DNA of 64,000 nt from Protea cynaroides (lineage: Eukaryota; Streptophyta; Magnoliopsida; Proteales; Proteaceae): assembly GCA_028583415.1 (NCBI GenBank), contig CM053266.1, forward strand, positions 7,573,217 to 7,637,216, given 5' to 3'. Below, in pieces: positions 33,343-45,427 of the stretch (its first letter is position 1; each line of letters opens with the position of its first letter). A model generated the notes under the pieces. The model was given only the letters and a program-made list of their open reading frames with translations, was not told the DNA's origin and did no database searches. Made by a program: the position numbers and the translations under genes.

Positions 33343-34300
33343 ATGGCTCGTTGTAACAGGTGAGGACGGCGTGAACCAAACACGGCTGAAAGTAATGCTC
33401 CGCCAGAAGGAGTGACTCAAGAACCAATGCCTCCACCTGGAATGCACCAAGAGCCTATATCTGTACTGTCGCCACCACTGACATTAACGGCAGTGGATCT
33501 CACCACAATAATGGGAAACTTTACCCATGACCTAAGCATCCAATAGCAATAGTTAATCACTAGAGTCATAGCCACAATTCATGGGGAAGTAGCTCCACCG
33601 GTCACACTAGCTCAGGCAGCTTCGATCAATCCTGCACCAGTACCTGTTCAAATGCCTATGCCCTCGACTACTAACCAGATCCCACTCTAGCACCAACATC
33701 TATAGCCCATGTGCACCCACATGTACCACCGGCACCTGCAGTGATTGCTCCAGTCATACCACTAGTGGTGCTACCTCCTACATTGACACCGAATGCAAAG
33801 TTAGTGCAAACTTTTCAGAAAATGAAGCCCCCTAAATTTACAGGTGTAGGGAATACGCCATTTCGTCCTGCCATATGGATGCATACCATTGAAAAGACTC
33901 TTCGAATGATGCCATGTATAGATGAACAGAAAATACTCTATGCCACCTTTATATTCAAGGATAAACCGGATAATTGGTGGGAATCCACTCGGCCTATTTT
34001 GGAGGTCGGGTACGAAAACATCTCGTGGGAGAATTTCAAGGAAGCGTTCTTTGGTAACTATTTTCCCTAGAGTTACAAAGACCAAAAGGAGGCAGAATTT
34101 CTGACATTTGGCCAAGTGCAAAGATTAGTTATAGAATAACAAAGAGACTTTGAAAGGTTGTATTACTTCGCAACTCCAAGCATGCATAATGATGTAAAAA
34201 AAGCAAAGAGGTTTGCTGATGGTCTTAGAGGAGGAATTCGAGCCATTGTTAAGGCTTAAGGTCATACCACTTATGCAAGTGTCGTTCAAATGGCCAAAGT
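33343..34300 (+). pseudogene. gag: gag of element E, truncated by F
   Basis: ATG at 33343 (MARCNR, then TGA). Proline-rich N-terminus (PPEGVTQEPMPPPG) in shifted frames, then an open stretch 33711-34070 with LVQTFQKMKPPKFTG, AIWMHTIEKTLRMM, FIFKDKPDNWWESTRP and WENFKEAFFGNYFP, the capsid-like core of this family. It continues through FGQVQRL and GLRGGIRAIVKA to 34300, where LTR F begins. The zinc knuckle and pol are not in the window. Confidence 0.82.
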
Positions 34301-34439
34301 TGTAAGAGCTGTGTCTTACTAACCCGGTCTTACCACCTTGTATTAGGTCTTCCTATGCGAACCAAGTGCGTGAAGAAACCACAAGGCTAGGTATGTAATT
34401 CGATCAAAAAATCATCTAATTAAGACGTGTGATAGCATA

Positions 34440-34560
34440 CCTAAACAGGTGTGGTTGACCACACCTCAGAATATTAAGACCACTTGAATCTGAGATGTGT
34501 GGTTGTAGTTTTGAGACATGTGGTCGATGGATCCTGCGACCCCATGTGCGACCACATGAT
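34440..34560. promoter_or_regulatory. motif cluster 1, GTGGTCGACCAC type (F LTR)
   Basis: GTGTGGTTGACCACACC, ATGTGGTCGATGG, TGCGACCACATG. Same flavour as C. Confidence 0.55.
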
Positions 34561-35049
34561 GGTATAACTGACTCCGAAATTAAGAAACTTCCTAATCTGA
34601 AGGGGGTTCTTTCCTAATCATAGTGAGACTTTATATGGATGTTTTCCTCTATATAAAGGACATCCCTTAGTCTCTTTTACTCTTTTAGAACACAAACTGA
34701 AAGAGAGAGAAAGAGAGGAGTAGGAAGAGAAGGAGAATTGAAGAAGAAGGCTAGGAGAAGAAATTGTAGAGAAAACTCTGATTCTCCAGCAAGTCTAAGG
34801 TATGGAATCATTCCCTACATTAATTGAATGCCTATAATAGATTATGGAGGAGATATTGATTCAAAATAAGATCTCAATCCTAAGACTATGAACAAAACTC
34901 TAAGGAGATCCATGAAAAATGGATTAAGGTGAAGGACTATGTAAAAGTATGAATTTTAAGCCATAGAACAATCATATGAGGGATCATAATGTCAACCATG
35001 AATCAGGTTATGAAAGAATGTTGCTCAAAGTAAGAAGTCGAACAAAAAC

Positions 35050-35200
35050 TCATGTGGTCACAATTTGATCGACCACACGAAGCACATATATCGGACCACA
35101 TGCCCTCAGTAAGTTTTCAGGGAGGGTGTGGTCGCATGTGTGTGGTCACATGATATGCAACCACACATATCGACTCCACACCCTACGGTAGCAGAAACTG
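35050..35200. promoter_or_regulatory. motif cluster 2, GTGGTCGACCAC type (F LTR)
   Basis: GATCGACCACACG, GTGTGGTCGCATGTGTG, TGCAACCACACATATCGAC. Confidence 0.55.
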
Positions 35201-35646
35201 AGACTATAGGTGCAGTCACACCCACGACCACTCAACTTCTGGAGGTCTGTTTGATTCTAGGTTGGATCATTGACTACTATAATTTGATGAACTTGAATTC
35301 TAACTTAGAACATACAAATTTCTTAGGATTCCAAGAGAATCAACAGTGAGTTAATAAACTTGGAGAAGATTGAACATTTCTAGCAGGTGAGGGAACAGAA
35401 CCTAAACTAACTGGCTAATAATAAAATGTTTATATTGAGTCTAGTCCCATGATTTGATTCTACGCTTGTATGCTTGTAACGTGCATCTCACATGTCATCC
35501 AATATTCCTGTTATTACTACTCATGCGTATTTATTTCTGCCTATTTAGAATATGATGATGATGATGATGCAAGGAATAGGCATGTGATTGTGTGTGTATG
35601 GTTAGTGTACATAATGCGAGTGGAGCATCAGGGGGAGGACATGACA

Positions 35647-35793
35647 TGTAAGACCCATATCGAACTAACCTGGTCTTACCACTTTGAACCAGGTCTACCC
35701 ATCATGGTCGAGCCAAATGGATCAAGTGCATGAGGGAGATCACGATCCCAGGTATTAAACTGAACCAAAAACACTAAAATAAGGGGGTCGAAC
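35647..35793 (+). repeat. LTR of element G, first part (cut by H)
   Basis: Starts TGTAAGACCCATATCG, subfamily of A and B, and stops inside motif cluster 1 at GGGGGTCGAAC where H is inserted. CGAAC (35789-35793) is H's target duplication. Confidence 0.85.
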
Positions 35794-35897
35794 TGTAAGA
35801 CCCGCACTTTGAAAACCCGGTCTAAACCTTGGTTTTGTGTCGTGACAGGTCTTCCGATCATCACCGAGCCAGACGGGGCAAGCGGATAACGAACAGG

Positions 35898-36000
35898 TAC
35901 GAAATCGGACCGAAGTCGACCAATTATACCTGATTTTAGGTATACCGGTCGATGGTACGGATGATGGTACCGGTCGGCCGTATGGCCGCACAGCTATGTG
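35898..36000. promoter_or_regulatory. motif cluster 1, ATACCGGTCGAC type (H 5' LTR)
   Basis: GTATACCGGTCGATGG, GGTACCGGTCGGCCGTATGG. Upstream of TATA. Confidence 0.6.
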
Positions 36001-36099
36001 CGGGAATTTGGAAATTAGTCTTTGCGGGTCTCGCTTTCTTGATTTCGAATCCTAGAAGTTTCCTAATCCTAGTAGGGTTACTAAACCCTATTTCTAGCC

Positions 36100-36107
36100 T
36101 ATAAATA
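36100..36107 (+). promoter_or_regulatory. TATA box of the H 5' LTR
   Basis: TATAAATA, about 306 bp into the LTR; repeated at the same place in the 3' LTR (about 45619). Confidence 0.7.
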
Positions 36108-36523
36108 CACCCTTAAACCCCTCAAATCCTTTCCATTTTCTCTCACAAACCCTAGAGAAGAGAAAGAGCTTGGAGAGGAGAAGGAGCTAGGAAGAAGAAG
36201 GAGGTGCCGCCATTACCGTTTGACGAAGCTCCGCTACACCCTCAGCGGTAAGTGTTTGGATCCATCTTCTTACCCTATGTTAGTGGTGTGGGTGGATCAA
36301 TACCATGCAAAGTAGGTATTGATCTAAAACCCTAAATTGGCCAATAAACCCTAAGTTGCCGTCAAACCCTAGATTCGAGTTTCGAGATGATATTCATCGA
36401 AACGAGACTTGAATGAGTTGGGGATAGCTCTAACTCAAAGCCTAGACTTAGGATGGATAGGAGAAACCCTGAAAGTCCATGGAGGATGATCGGCGGCGTC
36501 GAAGAACCCATGTATGGTCTTCG

Positions 36524-36670
36524 GAGACATACCGGTCGACCATACCGGTTGCACATAGTGCGACCGTATGTTGCGACCGCTCCTCCGGGAGGTTATTCGT
36601 GGGGACCGGCTGACCATACCGGTCGCCGTCTTTCCCCGAGCCCGGCCGGTACTGCCCCGGTCGGCTTTGT
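36524..36670. promoter_or_regulatory. motif cluster 2, ATACCGGTCGAC type (H 5' LTR)
   Basis: ACATACCGGTCGACCATACC, GTGCGACCGTATG, GACCATACCGGTCGCCG and related units. Most differences from the 3' LTR in this part of the LTR fall here. Confidence 0.6.
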
Positions 36671-37672
36671 GAGGGTAGTTTGTGATCTCCGTTGGTTTCC
36701 GACCAACGTGAAACCCTAAACAATATATTCTAATGAAACCCTAATGTTATGTAGGACTTTGTGACTTATCGTTTGGACCTTGCGACGTGGAGCAAGTTAT
36801 TGAGCGAGCGTCGGGTAGGGGAATCGACCTAAACCTAATAATTATGGGCGAGAATCGTTGTTAATCATTGGATATCTATGATGTGATGTTTGTGCATATT
36901 CGCATGCCATCCTTTACTTTCGGTTATTATTATTGTTCTGCATTCATAGGATGTGATTGTTAGGCATGTGATTGTTTCGTTGGTGTGTGGAGTGGGGCAT
37001 GGGCGGATCGCCTTCGCCGGCACCTTTGTAGTATTCTATCTTAACATGCTTGGTGCGGGTGGGGTATCGGGGGAAGATCGTGGTACGTTGGTCTCCGATA
37101 TTGATGTTGTCCCGACCATCGTTGGGTGGTGCGAGGATTCGGCGTCGACGCGCCTTGTCCACGTGCTTTAGCTCTATCTCTTGCCGTAGGGAGTGGTGTT
37201 GGGATAGGGTCTACCGTATGGTTTCATCCTAGTGGGTTAGTTGCGGATAGGGTATCGGGGAGGGTGAGGTTTTGGTGGTCTCGGCCCGGCCGCGCTCTAG
37301 CTCTATCTCTATGTCGTAGACGGCTGTCTTGGGATAGAGCATACATTGTTGACATATAGGATTGGTTAGTTGCGAGCCCGGTTTGCGAGCCCGGCCGTAG
37401 GGGGCTTAGGTCGGTATGGGTAGAGTATCGGGGAGGTGCGGGTATACCTTAGCTCTATCTCTATTCCATGATGGGTGCATGTGGGTTGGTGGTAGTGTGA
37501 TTCTGTGCGCGCCACACACCGTGTATAGAGGTGCGGGGGCCACCAAACCTTTCTATAGCACATTGCAAACTTAAAACCGGACCCGGCATAAAATGATTGT
37601 TACTCATGCATAATCTTGTGAACGTCGATTGTCTTCTGGCCGTGTTGTGTGCTCACCCTTTTATATACATTG

Positions 37673-37811
37673 TTTTAGATGCGGATGCGGGTTATCCGTG
37701 GACGATTACGTAAATGCTCCGGCGTATGGTGGTGTTGCGGTGTTGGATGTCCGAGGCGGACGGGACGAGCATGACGCTTCATGCGAGTGCCCTATCTGCG
37801 TGTACCTGTGA
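37673..37811 (+). CDS. conserved short coding exon inside the LTR (H 5' LTR copy)
   Basis: VDDYVNAPAYGGVAVLDV, then an acidic part and DEHDASCECPICVYL, stop TGA 37809-37811. Keeps the C-E-C-x2-C end although its DNA is far from that of J. Confidence 0.55.
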
Positions 37812-38096
37812 TTTGTTTTATTTATTTATTTCGGTTATTTTGTTTGTTATTGAGAGATGTAAAAGTTTATTATTTAATCTTTGAATTTGAATAATGGGGT
37901 ATTTATTTAAATTATCAATAGATACTCGGTTCATTCATTTAAAGTCTTCCGTTGTATATTTATATTCGATTGTGGTTATGTGTAATTGGTTTGTATGGGT
38001 GGACACGGCCTATTCGAGATCTGGTGTGAACCGTTGGTTCAATGACGGTTCACTCACACCGTTCGGTTGGATCGAGAATTTGGGGGTGTGACAACT

Positions 38097-38110
38097 TGGT
38101 ATCGAGCTCT
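38097..38110 (+). other. primer-binding site of element H (tRNA-iMet type, one base missing)
   Basis: TTGGTATCGAGCTC follows the LTR by three bases; TGGTATCAGAGC has lost one A. Confidence 0.8.
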
Positions 38111-38418
38111 CGGGCCGTTCCAGCAAACCATGCTACACATAATGGGGTCGATGGGCCGAGTTAGGAAGTTTAAAAATCTTAATACAAACACACTCTAAGC
38201 ATTGTTTGATACTTGAGACGGACTAAGAAAGAGAATAATGTACTATTCTAAATATGAAACCTAATATGTGCACATACACTAGTTAGGAAAAACCATGAAA
38301 CTTTCATTAAATGAAGAGTGTATCAAATGAAATAGTGCTCGAGGTGCAGTCCACAAACCGGAAAGTTACCAGTTATATAAACAGTCATATGAAAGGAAAA
38401 AAAAAAGTAGAATGGAAA
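38111..38418. other. leader of H between PBS and aORF end
   Basis: No gene; homologous to 53437-53699 and 288-560 (CTCTAAGCATTGTTTGATAC region). Confidence 0.6.
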
Positions 38419-39646
38419 TCATGGGGTAGGAGGCCGGGAGGTATGGGGTCGGCTATATCATAGTCCCGCTCGTATGCGACCCTAAGCCAATGCACGGTCT
38501 GAGTCACCCGTAGACCCGAGCCGGGCGTCCCAACTCGGGACCCATCACTCGTTGAGACTCCGGGATGACCCTGCGGGTGTCCCGATCTCGGTAAACATAC
38601 TCAACCGGAGTCGGGGGGGCGAGATGGTTCGGGTGGGAGGAGATGGTGGTGAGTGCGGGTGGAGGTGGGCGGGCCGTGGTGCTTCCCCAACTACATCGTC
38701 ATCATCATCATCCCCCCCTCTCTGCCGCATAGGCCGCATTGGCCGCGGCGCGCGCGCGCTTCGCTACTCTCCCAAGTGGACGGGGCGAGCCTCCAACTCG
38801 TCATCACTAACGGGCAGGTCAACCTCCGCATCCCCATTTATCGCATCCCGGTCGATGTCGAGGTCATGGAGTCCTCGGCGGCGTCTCTCCTCTGAAACTC
38901 ACGCCCGGACGGGGAAGAAGGAAAGTGACGAGGCGGCCATAGGGAAGGTTGCTGGCCCGATCGGTCCACGGCCGCTCGATGCATAGTCCGGATGATGAGG
39001 TATGGAAGTGAGATCCGCTCTCGGTGCGAGGCGCAATAAGTGACATCTTGGGTGGCTGGGACAACTCATTGTAGTGACCGCTACGTGGCACTATATCGTC
39101 TTGGATGATGCGGCCGTAGACCCGGGGTATAGGTCTCAAGCTAGCGCCTTCATAGGAGCCCCGGGATTGAGTATCGACGCGCTATCTCCCGGCGCAAATC
39201 TTGGTCAAGTAACCTTTCGCCTTGGGGCGCAGTATACCAAATCTCCATTGTTGGGAACCCCAAGCGGATCGGCCAGCGGTGGGTGTTGAAGGAGATATGT
39301 ACACCCGGACGTGGCGGTAATGCGCAGATCCCTATCTGGTTCGGGTCTTTGACATCCCCTTCGAGTTCGGTTCGCATAAAAGTGCTTGACCGGATTAGGG
39401 CGTGTAGTCTCGTTTGGGAGATAACCGGCGGCCAACCTAGAGCGCCAAAAGCCGTCCTACATTGAACCGGTGCAATTGTCCCACATTGACCCGGCGCCGG
39501 ATACAATACTCTTGTCATCGAGACCAAGAAACCGAGCCGAGCTTCCAAAGAGCGAAACCATAGCTCATCTAGGCGGGGGATAGGTGGAGAGGGAACCCGA
39601 GAACTAGAACCATGTGAGCGCTTCCGAGAGTGCGTCTAGGAGCCAT
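38419..39646 (-). pseudogene. aORF of element H
   Basis: ATG at 39646 (MAPRRT). Order as in B: LEARLGFLVS, TAFGALGWPPVI (about 39455-39420), GVHISFNTH, a WYTAPQGERLLDQDLRREI stretch (39255-39190), YGRIIQDDIVP (39115-39085), then NLPYGRLVTFLL (38955), an acidic DDDDDD linker, and a tail ending RPPTP with TGA 38419-38421. Most of the 17-residue repeats are absent. Frameshifts are frequent but most stretches between them are open. Its divergence from B is large while the order of motifs is kept. Confidence 0.7.
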
Positions 39647-40628
39647 TTAGAGTCGCAAAACAAAGGAAAATGAGATAAAAGTTAGAAATTTTCAAAATTT
39701 CGGCGCATAACGAGGGATAAATTGGGAAAAAGCCTCAAACTCACCCAAAAACATGGGGAGGAGGACTTACGTAACCCCCACACTCTTCCATAATCCAATC
39801 ATAGGCAATCATAATAAGAAATTTTGAGAATTTGAGAAAAATCAAGAAATTTCAAAATTTTTGGAAAACCTAGGTCAAAACATGTAAAAATTTGATTTTT
39901 ATGAAAACCGTTCGGTGAAACCCCAAATTGGTTGAGGGCTTTTGCTCTTGGGGGTGCCTAAACCCTTTTAAGCCGAAGGAAAAGAATTCCCTACGGTTAA
40001 AACATCTCGAACAAAGAAAAACCTAAATTTCTACATAAAGACGATATGAAAATTTCCTAAAAATATGAGAGAGAGGGTAGAGACCTACACGGAGACGATG
40101 TTATAGCTTTGGAATGGGAGAATCGGCTTTAAGAGTACCGGTCGGACGAGCAACCGGTTGGGCGAGAGGAATCGCCACGGGAGAGAAAGAAGAAAGGAAA
40201 AGTGAGAAAAATCTCACTTTTCGCGATTTTAAAGCCATTTTGGGCATACCGGTCGACGTTATGCCTATACCGGTCGGCCGGTATCAACCGGTGTGCGGCC
40301 GCTATGTCTCGGCCGAAAATTTTTCGACCGGTCGACTATACCGGTCGCACCCGCCCGAGTGGCGACCGGTATCCTGACTGCGGCCGGTATGTCTCGGCCA
40401 AATTTAATTTTGAGCGGTCGACTATACCGGCCGCGGCATATTTCTACGGGTGTGCGACCGGTATGTTGCGCCGTGCGCCCCAAAGAGCCAGAAAAAAAAA
40501 AAAAAAAATTCCCAAAATTGTGTAAATCGAAATGTTACTTCCGACTATTTTCCGCATTATTCAAGACTAACACTACTATTATTGATGATTCTCACGTGTT
40601 ATGTCTTCTTCTCGGATCCAAATAAATA
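39647..40628. other. divergent spacer of element H (aORF leader, cluster 3, gag leader)
   Basis: No gene. A donor-like GTTAC|GTAAGTCC on the minus strand near 39770 and AG|GTCTCTACC near 40088 match the aORF leaders of B and J. Open frames at 40114-40625 run through the motif cluster and are not conserved. Confidence 0.5.
40246..40470. promoter_or_regulatory. motif cluster 3, ATACCGGTCGAC type, divergent spacer of H
   Basis: CATACCGGTCGACG, TATACCGGTCGGCCGGTATC, GACCGGTCGACTATACCGGT, GTGCGACCGGTATG and more. Same flavour as both LTR clusters of H. Confidence 0.65.
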
Positions 40629-41837
40629 GTGCGAGATGGCGGTGGAAACGGTCGAAGGGGTAAAAGCATCATCTGCCGGAAGCGCATGAGGAAGAGCAAG
40701 GCGAGCGGGACCGGGTTAGAGAAACCAGCCCGAGGAGGAGGAGGAACGGGTCCGGAAGTACCGGCGGGATTACCGGGACTACCTCACGGGAATTCCGAGA
40801 CCATAGTTACAAACTTGGTCCATCGGATTCAAGCTCAACGGAAGGAATTTCTAAGTGAGGTACTAACGATGCTCGGTCGGCGGGCTGTTCCCGGGTAATA
40901 CGCCCGGTGCGGGGAGAAAATGTCTTCGAGCGGGTGCGGAGTAGCCCAGGCCAAGGGCCCAAGCACGAATGTACCACCACCGCCGCTCCGTCGCCTTCTG
41001 GCGTATCCGGGGGCATATCCGTATCCACCACCTGGTGCGGAGGCGGATACCGGGGGCGGCCGATCTTAGCGGTCGGTGGACGGGTTTTGAAGTTGAAACC
41101 GTCATCATTCACCGGCGGGGCGGGAAACCATTGTGGCCGGCCGGTGGGTTTCGGAAATGGAAAGAACTTCCGATTGATGGCGTGTGCGGGGAGGAGAAGG
41201 TTCTATTTGCCACTCCATCGAGAGAGGGCCGAATGCTTGGTGGAATTCCCCGGGCATATTTGGAGAACCAATATACTTAGTTGGCTGGAGGTGTTTAAAG
41301 CGGCTTTCTTCGACAAATACTTCCCAAAGAGCTTGAGGGGATCAAATGGAGAGAGAGTTTCTCGGCTGCGGGGGGTCGGCAGCGTAGATGCTTATCAGCG
41401 AGGTGCGAAGAGCGTTCTTCTTCGCACCGGCCGGCATGCGGGAAGGGAGACAAAGATCGTGGGTTCACCTGGGACTACGTGGAAGCATTAGAGAGCATCT
41501 TTTGGGTCGGATAAGAAGACCTACGATGAGGCGGTGCGGGGTGCGAGGGTGATAGAGTCCGGTCGGAGGGACGCTCTTCGCTCGAAGCGGGGGGAGTGAA
41601 GAGGCCGCGGAGAGAGCTCGGGTGGTGTAATACTGGCCATTCCGCCCATCGGGGGCGGGCCGCTACAGCACTGCGGAAACAACGGCACCCGGGCCCAGTT
41701 AGCCGACCTAACCCGAATATTAAATGTTATAGCGCCGGCAAGCGGGACATGTTGCAGGACTGCGCTACCTAGGAAGCAAGCTCCCGACAAGCCGGAGTTT
41801 ATGCGGTCCCGCCGAAGAGGCAGCCGCTCAGATGTGG
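40629..41837 (+). pseudogene. gag: gag of element H, many frameshifts
   Basis: Open pieces from 40629: TIVTNLVHRIQAQRKEF (about 40800-40850), PSSFTGGAGN (about 41100), ATPSRE and NILSWLEVFKAAFFDKYFPK (about 41262-41330), GVGSVDAYQRG, GRHAGRETKIVGS. A knuckle-like CYSAGKRDMLQDC lies near 41728-41765. The order matches gag of B, D and J. The frame changes every 50-150 bases while stops inside each piece are rare. Confidence 0.75.
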
Positions 41838-41921
41838 TAGGGTACGACCTTATCCCTTACTATTTGGTTTATTCTTTCGGTTGCATGAGCATATAGAACT
41901 AAGAGGCAATATATTCGGGAA
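41838..41921 (+). other. apparent gag-protease intron (H), boundaries approximate
   Basis: GATGTGGT-AGG|GTACGA at the start and ATATTCGG|GAATTG at the end, enclosing TGAGCATATAGAACTAAG, the counterpart of GAGCATGTAGACTAAG in B and J. Slightly longer than in the others (about 84 bp). Confidence 0.45.
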
Positions 41922-43290
41922 TTGTAAATGTAGGGTTTACCCGCGGTATTATTTGACTGCGGGGCCCGCCTCCTTTGTTTTCTTTCTTTTGGGAGGCGAA
42001 TGGAGTTACCAATCAAGCAATTGAACCCAAGCTTGATAGTTCGCTCTCCACTAGAGTCGAAGTGGCTTTGACCAAGTATTATGGACCATGTCGTAATTAT
42101 CGAGGGCCGAGACTTAGAGCAAGCCTAGTAATACTTGGATGGCGATTTTGATGTCATTTTAGGAATGGATTGGCTAGGCCATCATTCGGCCGTCCTTTTA
42201 TGTGGTGAAAGGAAGCTTATGCTTCTGCGACAAGGAGGGAAGAATACGTTTCGTTGGAATTAAGCTATCTAGGAAGCGGAAGTTGATCCTCTCCGCCCTA
42301 AAGACTAAGAGTGCTTGGAGAAAGGGGAGTGGGTTATCTCGTATCGTAGTCGACCTCACGCGAGTCACTAAGGTGGAGGATATAGAGGTGGTTCGGGAGT
42401 TTCCGGATGTATTTCCGGAGGATCTTCCCGGGCTTACCACCGGGACGGGGCTCGAATTTGTGATAGACCTTATACCGGGTTCGGCTCCGGTGTTTAAAGC
42501 GCCATATAGGGATGGCCCCGCCGAGTTAAAGGAGTTGAAGACCCAATTACAAGAATGCGATAAGGGCTTCATCGACCTAGTATTTCGCCTTGGGGAGCAC
42601 TTGGTTTGTCAAGAAGAAAGATGGAAGTGTACGGCTATGTATTGACTATCGGAGCTAAACAAGTTGACGATCAAGAATCGATATCCTTTACCTAGGATTG
42701 ATGATGTCGTCGGCTCAGGTGCAAGGTTTTCTCAAAGATCGATCTCCGATCGGGTATCACCATTGAAGATCAAGGCTAGAGATATTCCGAGGGCTGCTTA
42801 GGACAAGGTTGGGCATTATGAGTTTGGTTATGTCTTCGGGTTGACCATGCCCGGCCGTTTATGGAACTAATGAACCGAGTCTTCCATGACATGTTGGACA
42901 CTTCGGTCATCGTATTCATCGATGACATATTGATTTACTCTAAGGACATGGAGACTCATACGGCGCATTTGAGGGCAGCCCTGCAGGGCGAGGGATGTGA
43001 GGCTTTATGCAAAATTCAAGAAGTGCGAGTTTTGGTGAAGGAAGTGGCTTTCTTGGGCCATGTTGTATCCGGAGACGGTATCAAGGTTGATCCAAGCAAG
43101 ATAGCTGCTATAGTAGGATGGGAAGCACCAAAATCTGTTGCGGAGTTCGTAGTTTCCTTGGGTTGGCTGGTTATTATAGAAGATTCGTGGAAGATTACTC
43201 CGGGATCGCGGTTCCACTCACGGTTGACCAAGAAGGGAGAGAAATTTATATGGACAGATGAGTGTGAGAAGTGCTTCCGATTTTGAAGTC
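41922..43290 (+). pseudogene. pol: protease and reverse transcriptase of element H, frameshifted
   Basis: Protease: LFDCGA near 41947 (usual D-S-G) and VILGMDWLGHHSAVLL (about 42150-42200). RT: GLEFVIDLIPGSAPV (42450-42495), ELKELKTQLQE, KLTIKNRYPLPRIDD (about 42660-42705), MELMNRVFHDML (42861), catalytic VFIDDILIYSKD (about 42911-42950), EVAFLGHVVSGDGIKVD and LTKKGEKFIWTDECEKC (43225-43275). Small indels break the frame at least eight times. Confidence 0.85.
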
Positions 43291-43690
43291 AAGACTTGTC
43301 TCTGCACCTTCGACCATCCCGAACCAAGCGTACCGTTTACTCTATCGGATGCTTCGGGGTTGGGTATTGGGTGTGTTCGATGCAAGGAGAGCGGTGATCG
43401 CCTACGCATCAAGGCGGTTAAAGAGCATGAGAAGAACTATCCTACGCATGACTTGGAGCTAGCGGCGGTTATTCATGCAATCAAGACTTGGAGACACTAT
43501 TTGTACGGTGAGAAGTTTCGGATCAAGTCGGATCACAAGAGCTTAACTTATCTCTTCACTCGGAAGGATCCGAATATGAGGCGGGAGAAGGTGGCTGGAA
43601 TTGTTAAAAGATTATGATTGCGACATCCGGTACCATCCGGTAAAGCAAATGTGGTGGCTGACGCCTTAGCGAGAAAGTGGGCATCGAAAC
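43291..43690 (+). pseudogene. pol: RNase H of element H, frameshifted
   Basis: TLSDASGLGIGCV, VKEHEKNYPTHDLELAAVIH (43418-43475), KTWRHYLYGEKFRIKSDHKS and NVVADALARKW (about 43645-43680). Confidence 0.85.
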
Positions 43691-45285
43691 CCGAGGCGGG
43701 ACCGGGTACAAATGCCGCATTGTGTGCGCAGCCTCGAGTTCGATGGAAATTGATTAAGAACATATTATCGAAGCTGCGAGAAGATCCAGTTGAGCAAGGC
43801 TTGATTCATAAGTTCACTATGATGTTCGCCACATTGAAGATCTCACCGAGTCTAATTGATGAGTCAAGGTAGCAATCCTACGGGATCCATATCTCGGGGC
43901 GGTGCGGGAAGACTTAGAGAAGGGTACATGCAATCCCGACTTTACCTTGGAATCGGACAAAGTACTCAAGTATCGCGGACGGTTATGTATACCGAGAGCG
44001 AAGACTGCGATATCGGAGGCGAGAGTTATGGCCAAGCTCATTACACTCCATATTCGGTACATCCGGGAAGTACCAAGATGTACCATGATCTAAGAAGACT
44101 ATATTGGTGGAGAGGTATGAAAGCGATATAGCTCGTTTCGTGTTTCAATGTCTGAATTGTCAACAAGTTAAAGCGGAAGGCAAAGACCCGCGGGTTTACT
44201 ACAGCCGTTACGGAACCCGCATGGAAGTGGGATTGTATCACTATGGATTTCGTCACCGGCTTACTTTTGACACCAAGGTCGGTGGATGCGGTTGGGTTAT
44301 AGTAGATCGGCTCACCAAGGCAGCTCGATTTATTGCGGTCGGACCTCGGGATACCATGGAGAAGCTGGCCAAGTTATATGTTGATAATATAGTCGGACTT
44401 CATGGCGTTCGAGAGTATAGTATCGACGAGATCCCCGTTTTACATCGAAATTCGGAAGGATTACGAAAAATCTATGGGAACCAAGTTGAAGTTCATACGG
44501 CTTTCCATCCTCGGGACGGGGGGGCGGTCGAGAGCGAACCATTCAAATTTTGGAAGATATGCTTCGAGCTTGTGCATTAGATTTCAAAGGAGCTTGGGAT
44601 GAAAGCTATCACTTATCGAGTTTGCTTACAACAATAGTTATCAGGCTACAATTCGGATGGCCCCATATGAAGCTCTCTATGGGAGAAAATGTCGTACACC
44701 CCTATTATGGAATGAAGTGGGGGAAAGAAGAATTGTAGGACCGGAGTTTGTTGAAGAAACTTGCCGAGTGATTGATCGGATCAAAGAGAGAGTAAAGACA
44801 GCTCAAGTTCGACGAAGCACTATGCGGATAATCGACGTCAAGATCCGGGTTTGCGGGGGTGACAAAGTGTTCTTGAAGGTGTCACCGTGCGAGGTCTGAA
44901 ACGGTTTGGTAAGAAGGGAAGCTATGCCCCGGTATGTGGGACCATATGAGATATTGAATCGACGTGGTAATGTGCATATCAATTGGCTCTACCACCATCT
45001 ATGTCTAGCGTCCATAATGTGTTCCATGTATCATTACTGAAGAAGTATGTCGAGAGTCCATCGCATATCTTGAGCGCTGATCCTCCGCTGACTTGGCGAA
45101 GATTTAACTTTCGTGGTGCACTAATGCTCTCAGCCGAAAAGTTCAGCAACTTCGAACCAAGGATATCCACTATGTGAAGGTGCCTTGGAAAGCCAAAATG
45201 TGGAGGAAATTACTTGGGAAGAAGAGAGCGCGATGAGGAAGGAGTACCTAACCTTTTTGACGATCAAGGTACGTTCAAATTTCGA
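43691..45285 (+). pseudogene. pol: integrase and chromodomain of element H, frameshifted
   Basis: Zinc-binding region HPGSTKMYHDLRRLYWWRGM (44055-44120) and CLNCQQVKAEG; core with WVIVDRLTKAARFIAV (about 44290-44340), KLAKLYVDNIVGLHGV, AFHP-x-DGG; C-terminal part APYEALYGRKCRTPLLWNEV, EETCRVIDRIKERVKTAQ and SSVHNVFHVSLLKKYVESP (45000-45060). The chromodomain is only a trace (VPWKAK, ITWEEE in mixed frames, 45180-45260). Confidence 0.82.
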
Positions 45286-45368
45286 GGCCAAAATTTCTTT
45301 TAAGGGTGGGGAGTTGTAGTACCTACATGCAAATTTCGGGACGAAATTTCTTTTAAGGGTGGTGGAGT
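45265..45368 (+). other. tandemly duplicated polypurine-tract module of element H
   Basis: Two copies of AAATTTCG-GG-AAATTTC with TTTTAAGGGTGG-GGAGTTGTA, ending at about 45311 and 45368. Matches the duplication in C (7331-7442). Confidence 0.75.
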
Positions 45369-45427
45369 TGTAAGACCCGCACTTGAAAACCCGGTCTAAA
45401 CCTTGGTTTTGTGTCGTGACAGTCTGA

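Larger units (their letters stand above)
34301..35646 (+). repeat. LTR of element F, first part (truncated by G)
   Basis: Starts TGTAAGAGCTGTGTC. Same subfamily as C: GTGTGGTTGACCACACC and GTGGTCGATGG motifs, TATATAAA near 34652, donor-like AAGGTATGG near 34800, GAT repeats near 35556. Interrupted after AGGGGGAGGACATGACA by LTR G. Left flank AAAGT. Probably F's 5' LTR, but its interior is outside the window. Confidence 0.82.
35794..38093 (+). repeat. 5' LTR of element H
   Basis: 2300 bp, TGTAAGACCCG to GGTGTGACA. Cluster 1 35898-36000, TATAAATA box 36100-36107, donor-like CAGCG|GTAAGT near 36248, cluster 2 36524-36670, conserved exon 37673-37811. The 3' LTR lacks about 65 bp present here after 35850. 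Confidence 0.92.

Noticed and set aside
35560..35570. GAT/ATC trinucleotide runs in the LTRs as independent microsatellites
   Set aside because: They are at the same place in every LTR and are part of the LTR sequence.
34301..35793. F and G as two LTRs of one element in tandem
   Set aside because: They belong to different motif subfamilies, and F stops in its middle where G starts.
38552..38986. 144-codon plus-strand open frame
   Set aside because: It lies opposite the H aORF, whose reading frame is conserved in other elements; this frame is not.
40114..40625. Several open frames of 60-110 codons rich in Arg and Gly
   Set aside because: They run through motif cluster 3 of H; no counterpart in the other elements.
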